64,000 nt of DNA from NCBI RefSeq assembly GCF_002127325.2, contig NC_035433.2:121368326-121432325 (forward strand). The letters run 5' to 3'. Position numbers and translations under genes: made by a program. The DNA is from Helianthus annuus (Eukaryota; Streptophyta; Magnoliopsida; Asterales; Asteraceae). The notes below the pieces were generated by a model. The model had not been told where the DNA came from and searched no databases. It worked only from the letters and a program-made list of their open reading frames with translations. Of this stretch, positions 56,567 through 64,000 are shown one piece after another (position 1 is the first letter of the stretch; the number at the start of each line of letters is the position of its first letter).

Positions 56567-57353
56567 AATATAAACAAAATACATGGGCCCTACCTTTTAA
56601 ATAAAAAAAAACATAAAACACACCATCCCCACCCTTTCCCTCTTCTCCACCCCACCACCACCACCACACAGTTACTTTTGCCCACCTCCCACCCATGCCA
56701 CCCTCCAACCTTCATTTTTTCCGTTCAGCTACAAACATCCGGCAAGATCGGTGACATAAGGTGAGTTGTTCGCGTTGGTCGGAGACGTGGCTTGGATGCC
56801 GGAGACCTTCATCCACTTCTCCACCGTAGGTTTATCTTCGATGCCGACCACCGGGATATAACGTTTTGTGCATGTATTGATGTTTTGTTCTTACTCAGGT
56901 CCACAAAGAATAAAGTTAAGAACATTTGTGATGGTGGGGCTAATTTGGTACCACAAGTTGAATTCACATAACATGCTTTGTTGTTAGAAAATGCATTCTC
57001 TTTAATCACCAATTGTTTCATGGTGGTTTAGGACTTTAGGAGGACATAATCTTGTTGTTACATTTTGGGTCAAGGAATTAAATTCATTATTCAGCGCCCA
57101 TAGTGAGGATAATAAAGAGAATTATTGGAAGTAAATAGTATTTCGTTGTTTGTGTTTAAAGAACCAGGTTAATTCAGGTGAGTGGCTTGGATGCACCTGC
57201 AACACCCCAAGACCACCTTATTTTATCACCATTCATCTTTCTCTACTTTTGCCTTATATAAGGCCTTTCATAGTGGAGATTAAAATATAGTATTCTAAAT
57301 CAAATTACCATTTGTTTATCACCCTTTACAAATACGTCCTAATAAAAACTTCA
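56567..57353. other. Cargo of unknown origin in the Mutator-like element
   Basis: A CCACC-rich stretch (56640-56700) is followed by moderately GC-rich sequence to about 57050 that could be captured gene sequence, but no frame or domain was recognised. Confidence 0.4.
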
Positions 57354-57360
57354 TTGAGAA

Positions 57361-57875
57361 TTTTAGAATTTTATGATGCTACTCACCTTAATAAACACGT
57401 GCTCGGCCGTCTCTACATCCGAACCACGTGTCAATTATGTGGTTCGGATGTAGAGACAGCCGAGCACGTGTTTATCTCCTGCAACATAGCTACTGTTATA
57501 TGGCAAGGTGTCTCTTCATGGTGCAAAATTCCATCCATTTATGCGTTTTCCATTCCAGACCTCCTCAATAGCCACAGGTATTTAAGAGCGACGGAGAAAA
57601 AGAAAGAAGCTATACAAGGTATCATTATGATTACGTGTTGGAGCATTTGGCGCGCTAGGAACAACCTTCGTTTCTCAAACATTCCGGTCAAGATTGAAGG
57701 CATTTTAAGCGAAATTAAGGTTCTAGGTTTTCTTTGGTTTTCTAAAAGATCTAGATTTAAAGATACCGAGTGGGGTGAGTGGTGCTCCTTTGTAAATATG
57801 TAATTGTTTGGTTGTTCTGTGTCGGCCTGTCTTGGGCCGGCGGTTTCTAATGAAAGTCACATTTCAAAAAAAAAA
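57361..57875 (+). pseudogene. 5'-truncated LINE: RT zinc-binding (zf-RVT) end and poly(A)
   Basis: The frame (57312-57803) carries the zf-RVT domain found at the C-terminus of plant non-LTR retrotransposon polyproteins: CQLCGSDVETAEHVFISC, IWQGVSSWCKIP, ITCWSIWRARNNLRF, LGFLWFSKR. It ends at 57803, followed by a short 3' UTR and A10 at 57866-57875. TTGAGAA before (57354-57360) and after the poly(A) (57878-57884) could be a short target duplication. Most of the element (endonuclease, RT) is missing. Its 5' end contains a 37 bp inverted duplication. Confidence 0.75.
57391..57475. repeat. 37 bp inverted repeat (hairpin) at the LINE 5' end
   Basis: Arms 57391-57427 and 57439-57475 pair at 36 of 37 positions around an 11 bp loop. 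The right arm is normal zf-RVT coding sequence; the left arm is its reverse complement. Confidence 0.95.
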
Positions 57876-58277
57876 CCTTGAGAAATGGAAATAATTCCAT
57901 TGCTCTGTTTCTCAATATTCTAGATATAGCAACACCAATAAGAATTGTGACTGGGAAATAAACTAGCTTTGACTGCATTGTGTTCAGATTCAATGTACAC
58001 AAAATAAATGAACAAACTTTTTCTATATGTCAAGTTATTAACAAAATAACAGGTTTTGATTTTCCAGAAATAGTTTTTCTTTAGAACTGATGTGAGAAGG
58101 TTTTGTTGAAGGTTTTGATTTTCCAGATGTTGTTGAAGGTTTTGTTGGGGTTTGGTTGAAGTTTGAGAGAAGGCTTTGCTCCATGGCTATGGAGGTTGAG
58201 GATGAAGATCTAAAGAGGGATGTGTTTTAGATCTGAGAAGAGGGAATAGAGATGTGTTTTTTTATTTAATATACACT

Positions 58278-59213
58278 TAGGTGGTGTTTGTTTTTTCAGG
58301 TGCAAAAGGTCTGTAGTCTGCAGTCTGCAGACCACATCTGCAAACGTCTGCACAAGAAGAGGTGGACAAAATGTCTGTGGTGTGTAATAAAAATAGTGTT
58401 TGATTATCTCACCTCTTTACCCCACATCGGCAAACTTTTTTTCCCTTTCTCTTCTTCCAACCCCCTTTCTCTTGAACATTTCAGATCCACAAATTACAAT
58501 CTAATTTAAATGAGAATAATATTTGTAAAAACAATTAATTAAGTAGTAGGCCTAATCCTCTTCTTGGCATCTGATCTTGAATCCCCTTCAGAGGAGTTGA
58601 CAGCAACTGACTTGGAAAAATTGGATGAAAGATCAGAATAAAGATGAACAACTTTTTTATATTGTTGTTGAGCTTTCTGATTAACCCCACGTTTCTACTC
58701 AGATTATCAGGAATAAAATAGCTGCCCCCCCCCCCCCCCCAAAGATGAAAATCATTTTAATAAGAAATCTAGGGATAAAACAGCCAGGAAGTTTGAAGCA
58801 ACCAACCACTTTAAAATCTTAGAAGAAAGACGAATTCAAAGCTCAGATCCACAAGAAAATTAAAATTAAGGAGAAACATAAATCAAAATCGAAACTTAAC
58901 CTCGGTTAATTGTGGTCGGTCGGCTGAGTGTTTTCCTATTTTTCAGTTTGCTTGCTGAGGTAGGCAGGCCTGTACTATTTTTTCAGTTTGAGGATTGTTG
59001 TGGGTGATTGATTGGTGGTGTGAAGAGATGAAATGGTTGAGGATTTGGAGTTGCAGGTCGTGAGGTTTGAAAGGGTTAGAGGAGAAAGGGAAAAAAAGTA
59101 TGGAGAGAGGTTGGAAGAGGTGGGAAGACATTGGACCATGTCTGGGTGAGGAAGAGGACGCGCAGAGGTTTGAAGACATTTTTTTAATGAAATGTCTTCT
59201 AAAAAACAAATGG
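58278..59213. mobile_element. Possible small nested DNA element
   Basis: GTGTTTGTTTTTTCAGG near 58278 and the complement ATTTGTTTTTTAGAAG near 59213 could be terminal repeats; the ends are rich in CTGCAG and GTCTGCA words. A C17 run lies at about 58723-58740. No transposase or target duplication was confirmed. Confidence 0.3.
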
Positions 59214-59450
59214 TCTGCAGAGCTAAACGTATGTGCGGCGCAGACATAAGAGGTCAGAAGAGGACGGAGAACCATTGTCTCGATCGGAAGCATCGGAGTT
59301 TGTATCTTTGCCTCCCACATACATACTTGTTTTTCTTCCGTCTCCGACGGCGTTACGTTTCTTGTGTGTTCTTCGATGTTAGGGTTAGTAGATGGTTGCC
59401 GTCAATGTGTAGTCGAAGGCATCAGTGAATTGTTCTGCTAACTTATTCAC

Positions 59451-59657
59451 TCAAGAGCATAAAACCTTAGATCGGTCTTTAACAGAGCTGACGTAGGTGG
59501 AGGAGAGAGAAGAGTCGCGATGAGTGGCGGAGGCTCTGATCGCCTGAGCAGTAAGTGATGACGATGGAGTAGCGGCGGTGGCGCCGTCGTTAGAACGATG
59601 AATCTCTTGGTTGAAGGTTAAAGACCTAGAAATTGACTGTTTCCGATTGTCCGCCAT
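59451..59657 (-). pseudogene. Possible captured first exon, unrecognised
   Basis: A 68-codon minus-strand frame begins MADNRKQSISRSLTFNQEIH in good start context (CCAGATGGCG) and is serine/alanine/threonine-rich with moderate GC, unlike the AT-rich element around it. Similarity to ordinary plant N-termini ends around SSLSSTY, where a GTCAG could be a splice donor. I do not recognise the gene. It may be host sequence captured by the Mutator-like element, or part of an older insertion. Confidence 0.35.
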
Positions 59658-60011
59658 CTGGATTTGACAGATAGATCAATATATAGAGGATGTGTGACAG
59701 GAATTAAAAAAATGAAGATGAGTAGATGACCGCCGGAAAGATATTCTGATGATCGGAAGGGGTTATGAACAGTTGAAAGTGGGGTTATAAATGGGGAATT
59801 AAAGGAGTTGAGAGGGAATGACCATTTTACCCTTATGTGCACTGCACATGACATTTTTTAACTGAGATTTCTAACCAGGTTTGGCCTAAAGGACAAAACG
59901 TACAAGATTATGAAAGGTAAAGGACACCGTCTGTCAACTTTTGGCCAAAAGGACAGCGCCTGAAATTTGATGTAAACATAAAGGACAAAACTTGTAATTT
60001 ACTCTTTTTAT

Positions 60012-60207
60012 TTCTTTGTATTTTATCATTAAGGATAATTTAGTCATTTCACATATACTTACCCAAAAAAACTAACCTCCATCTGCCTTAAGGACTATCC
60101 GAGTAACAACTTATCAAACCATAGGGAGCAAGAGTGTAATTTTAAAAAGTTAGGGACTATAGGTGAAATTTTGACAAACCACAGAGACTGTTCGAGCATT
60201 TTACTCT
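60012..60207 (-). repeat. Right TIR of Mutator-like element
   Basis: Reverse complement begins GAGTAAAATGCTCGAACAGT. Immediately inside it (59890-60005) is another terminal-type sequence, complement AGTAAATTACAAGTTTTGTC, for which no partner was found. Confidence 0.85.
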
Positions 60208-60228
60208 TATATAAATACTAGGTTATCA

Positions 60229-60247
60229 CCCGCGAACTTCGCGGGTA
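60229..60247 (-). other. Helitron terminal hairpin
   Basis: 9 bp perfect stem ACCCGCGAA/TTCGCGGGT, six bases from the CTAG end. Confidence 0.7.
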
Positions 60248-61157
60248 TAAAAATTTACTTTATATTAATCGAGTTATGTCATTAAATAAAATAAAAATAC
60301 ATGTTTTCAAACGTAATTTTTTTATAATTGTTTTGAATTGAAAGTTGTAGTCAATGGGTTGCGAGTAAGGTCAGAAACTTCGGGCAAGAACCGGAGGCAG
60401 AAACTTGCCTCTCTGAACGACCCATGAAACAAAAAAAAACTTTTCTTTTCTATAATAAAATATACACATGAAGTTGTTCGAACCTGCAAAACAAACTCAT
60501 TTAATTAAATTTAGAAGTTAATTAAAAGTTTAAATTAGAAAATATAAACAACAAAAACTTTATTCATTAAAATATACACATGAAGTTGTTAACCTGAGCT
60601 TCACCAACATCTCTGCATCATCGACATCGCAGAGTACATCCAAAATCATTTAACATCCTAAACCTGTAACAACCACCCAGATAAGAGACTTAATCTTCCA
60701 AGTACCTCGAATGGTTTGTCGGATCGTTCAAAATCCAGTATGTTTAACGCAACTTCACAGCTCTATGAAACAATCGGCTCTGGATCTTTGGAGAATTACT
60801 CAAATAGAGATATACATTGGTCATCTACAAAAATGGTTTATTAAGGTCAGAAACATCAAGTTTTTCATAAAAGTGTCCCGAGTCAACCCAACACAGCCGT
60901 TTTGACCCTAAAAACCATGTTTGACTACCTACCCAATATAGTCCATTTTCCACAAAATATTATTAAAAAGTATAGTAGATTTTAGAAGCATGGTTACCTT
61001 ATATTTTTGGTTTTAAAAATGTGGCAACTCTCTCTCTATCCTCTTTTCTCTGTATTAAATTGTTCTTTTTTCTTTTTCCTTTCAGTTTTTCGTTCATAAT
61101 ATAATTCAGATTATAACAACCTCTCATTTTTTATACTTAAATGTGAATCTAATTGTC

Positions 61158-62191
61158 CAAACTTATTTGTCTACAATCAACAAAATCTCATATAACCAGC
61201 AATTTCATACACAATTAAAGGTGTCACAATCAAACACAAACATAATTCAATCTACACATTTCTCAAAACACAATCTCTAACATCACTAACCTGTAGCAAT
61301 TATTCAAAACCCTAACTAATGTGTTGTGCACTCACTAATATCTGCTACACATGTCTCACTTATTCATCTTCACAACTTCAAACACATCTTATCTAACACC
61401 TTATGCCAATCAACAAAATCTCATATATACATAAACCTTGAATATTACTCAAACACATCTTATTTAATGAATCAAAATAAAAACACATAAACCTTGAATA
61501 TTACTCAATTTATGACTACTATCCCACAAAACAAAACTTTGTCAATAAATTATACTAACTTATGCAATGGTAAACCATAAAAATAACAAATTAATTTAGA
61601 TGATTAGCCTTGCAGAAAACCCAAATCGGGAAAGTTTACCAGAATCGTTAACGAAAAAAATCAGACTCAGATTGGGTTACTCAAGCGGATATTAATCACG
61701 AAAAAAATCAGACTCAGATTGCCATTACTTCAAAATTTAAATCTAAAATAATGATTGAATTCAAAATTTAAAATTTAAAATCTGAAAATCAAATCACTAA
61801 TATCCAATCCCGTAAATCAAGCAAACTTGTTAGAAAAGTCTAACCTTTCAAATTTAAATTCAATATACAGATTCGAAATTTAAAATCAAACACATTAATG
61901 GCAAACTTTCAAATCTTATAAGTTCTGTTCAAACTTATTTGTCTACAATCAACAAAATCTCATATAACCAGCAATTTCATGCACAATCAAAGGTGTCACA
62001 ATCAAACACAGACATAATTCAATCTACACATTTCTCATAACACAATCTCTAACATCACTAACCTGTAGCAATAATTCAAAACCCTAACTAATGTGTTGTG
62101 CACTCACTAATATCTGCTACACATGTCTCACTTATTCATCTTCACAACTTCAAACACATCTTATCTAATACCTTATGCCAATCAACAAAAT
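61158..62191. repeat. Direct repeat of about 262 bp inside the Helitron
   Basis: Copies at 61158-61419 and 61930-62191, 772 bp apart, nearly identical (shared ACTTATTTGTCTACAATCAA to CTTATGCCAATCAACAAAAT). Confidence 0.9.
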
Positions 62192-63200
62192 CTAATACAT
62201 CAATCAGCAATACAATGCACATTCAAAGACCTCACAATCAATTTCAAACATCAATCAATATACAAAATTTCTCAAGGCACAAATTTCAATATCACTAACC
62301 TAATGCGCTACTACTCAATAATGTGTCGGTGCCATGAAAAAACATCATAACCTTAACTAATGTGTTAACTTACCAAGGCTCAAGGCTGTATATTTTCCCA
62401 ATGTGGTTTGTCCGACGCATCGTCACAAATCTAACAACCGAGTCAATCAAATTATTAGTTAAAGCCCAATAAACAAAGTATACTAATATCCAATCCCGTA
62501 AATCAAGCAAACTTATTAGGAAAGACTAACTTTTCAAATTTAAATTCAATTTACAGATTCGAAATTTAAAATCAAAAACATTAATGGCAAACTTTAAAAT
62601 TTAAATTTAACATAATAATTGACTTCGAAATTGAAAATTTAAAATCAAACACAATAATGGTTTATTCCAAAATTTAAATTTAGAATAATGATTAACTTCA
62701 AAATTTAAATTTTAAAATCTGAAAATCAAATCACTAATATCTAATCCCGTAAATCAAGCAAACTTATTAGGAAGTCTAACCTTACCAAGCAAAACCAACC
62801 GACATGGTACCAATTTACAGCAATAGCAAGCATATCTCTGTCCAACATAGTTGCAGCCAAAAACTCCGGACCATCCAAAATAAACACCTAATGAATCAAA
62901 ATAAAAGCACATCCCTAAAATTACAAATAATATAGTTAAATCATCTCATAAAAAACATCAGGATTTCAAAGCATTCAAAATTTAAAATCAAACACAATAA
63001 TGGTTTACTTCAAAATTTAAATTTAAAATAATGATTGACTTCAAAATTTAAAATTTAAAATCTGAAAATCAAATCACTAATATCCAATCCCGTAAATCAA
63101 GCAAACTTATTAGGAAAGTCTAACCTTTCAAATTTAAATTCAATTTACAGATTCGAAATTTAAAATCAAACACATTAATGGAAAACTTTCAAATTTAAAT
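61797..63200. repeat. Four dispersed copies of a TCCCGTAAATCAAGCAAACT unit
   Basis: Copies near 61797, 62481, 62735 and 63078, each followed by TTAAATTCAA.. and AAATTTAAAATCAAA stretches, so the interval is built of partial tandem units. Confidence 0.85.
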
Positions 63201-63253
63201 TTAAAATAATGAATGATTTCAAAATTTAAAATTTAAAAATCAAATCACTAAGG

Positions 63254-64000
63254 AAACATACCAAAAATATAGGATCATGTTCCTCAATCAACTTTAACAA
63301 CGAATGAGAGTTGTTTTTAGGATCCATAACTGCAAAGGAAGTAACATTGTTTTAAAAAGCATATAATGGTAATATATTTATATAAACAAAGTCTATTTAC
63401 AGAAACCGAATCATAATTCCGAATACAAAAATAATCTTTAACAACAGTAATCTCTTTATAGAAACAAAAACAACTTTAAAATTGAAATCAAAGACATCTT
63501 TAAAGAATTAACAACTAACTAAATACTAAAATTATAACTCAATGACTCACGATAAATCATCATCACTAATTTTAAGACATTGACATATGGAAGTTGTTCT
63601 CCCCACAATAAGGTTGCAAAATCATATGGCATTTCCTATCAATCGAAACAAAAAAAAAAAAAAAAAACATATAAGTTGCAATAACTTATTGTGTGCACAA
63701 AACTGAAAACTTAAGAAACATACCAAAAATATAGGATCATAGTCCTCAATCAACTTTAACAACGAAGGAGCGTTGTTTTCATGATCCATAACTGCAATGG
63801 AAGTAACCACTGTTTAAAAAAAATATAACGGTAATCTATTTATAGAAACAAAGTCTATTTACAAAAACCGAATCATAATTTCGAATACAAAAATCATCTT
63901 TAACAACACTAATCTATTTATAGAAACAAAAACAACTTTAAAAAGAAATTAAAGACATCTTTAAAGAATTAACAATTAACTAAGTACAAAAATCATAACT
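63254..64000 (-). repeat. Two 462 bp tandem units, each with an exon-like segment
   Basis: Units start near 63254 and 63716. On the minus strand each contains an ATG frame: MDHENNAPSLLKLIEDYDPI in one copy, and a copy near 63330 with a few changes. Each runs to a possible donor GTATGTTTC. In the 63.6 kb unit a pyrimidine-rich tract and ..GATAG acceptor lead to EMPYDFATLLWGEQLPY (about 63640-63590). The pattern looks like a duplicated exon pair of a captured gene. A weak resemblance to B3-type DNA-binding domains was noticed but not established. Confidence 0.5.

Larger units (their letters stand above)
56371..60207. mobile_element. Mutator-like element, non-autonomous, with nested cargo
   Basis: About 195 bp terminal inverted repeats start GAGTAAAATG and are about 85% identical by eye. 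A perfect 9 bp duplication TTATATAAA flanks them (56362-56370 and 60208-60216), the signature of Mutator-like elements. No MULE transposase is present. Inside are a LINE fragment, a possible smaller element (58278-59213), an unrecognised candidate exon and a second unrelated terminal-type sequence near 59890-60005. Confidence 0.88.
60219..64000 (-). mobile_element. Helitron, 3' end and body (continues beyond the window)
   Basis: The minus strand ends ACCCGCGAA-G-TTCGCGGGT (60229-60247), six bases, then CTAG (60219-60222) followed by T. A short hairpin close to a CTRR end next to T is the Helitron 3' signature. The TC end and any Rep/helicase are not in the window. The body is AT-rich with several internal duplications. 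Confidence 0.65.

Noticed and set aside
58723..58740. C17 run (and C10 at 18471-18480) as biological signals
   Set aside because: The C17 run has no context and may be sequencing or slippage noise; the C10 run is kept only because it follows a hairpin.
59672..59690. TATATATTG as the TATA box of the 59451-59657 frame
   Set aside because: It is only about 25 bp from the ATG, leaving no room for a 5' UTR; not supported as a promoter.

Overview
The window is plant nuclear DNA consisting almost entirely of nested transposable elements. No intact host gene was recognised. Protein families, tRNA primer sites and LTR ends fit a large dicot genome. The style of the repeats (LTRs beginning TGTCACACCCC, a gag-only element with ATTTCGCACGAAAT modules) suggests Asteraceae, perhaps the sunflower or lettuce side; that is inference from memory, not a search result.

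Layout. Positions 1-4002 are AT-rich intergenic DNA with a possible LTR stub, an (AT)n microsatellite and a stretch dense in ACATGTTA-like words. Positions 4003-51249 are one heavily invaded Ty3/Gypsy chromovirus (element B, Tekay/Del-like, minus strand). Its right (5') LTR is complete at 48900-51249. Its left (3') LTR is truncated and was hit twice: by an 11.4 kb gag-only LTR element (4025-15418, TSD AGTTA) and by an 11.9 kb Athila-type Gypsy element (15522-27424, TSD ACGTC). The right LTR of B still carries both empty target sites. The gag-only element was itself hit by a 3.5 kb solo LTR (8048-11566, TSD CATTG). The leader of B was hit by a complete young Tekay-like element C (34527-48720), whose two 3532 bp LTRs are nearly identical and whose 1525-codon gag-pol is open with all catalytic residues visible. 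The solo LTR belongs to the C family.

Positions 51250-64000 hold a PIF/Harbinger transposase pseudogene with TIRs and TAA duplication (51939-53850), an unclassified AT-rich stretch ending in an array of dyad-symmetric modules (55726-56353), a Mutator-like element with about 195 bp TIRs and a perfect 9 bp duplication (56371-60207) that contains a 5'-truncated LINE and an unrecognised possible exon, and the 3' end of a Helitron on the minus strand (hairpin plus CTAG at 60219-60247) that runs out of the window.

How parts work together: only element C looks able to make all its own replication proteins (Gag, protease, RT, RNase H, integrase with a chromodomain-like tail). It also has an extra 448-codon ORF ahead of gag. 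The gag-only element has no pol and would need help in trans. The Athila and B elements have broken pol genes. Two non-coding themes recur: amplified short inverted-repeat modules, each with its own sequence, in the non-coding parts of several unrelated elements; and a small purine-tetraloop hairpin directly before the polypurine tract in all three Gypsy elements. Divergence and copy counts were made by eye.
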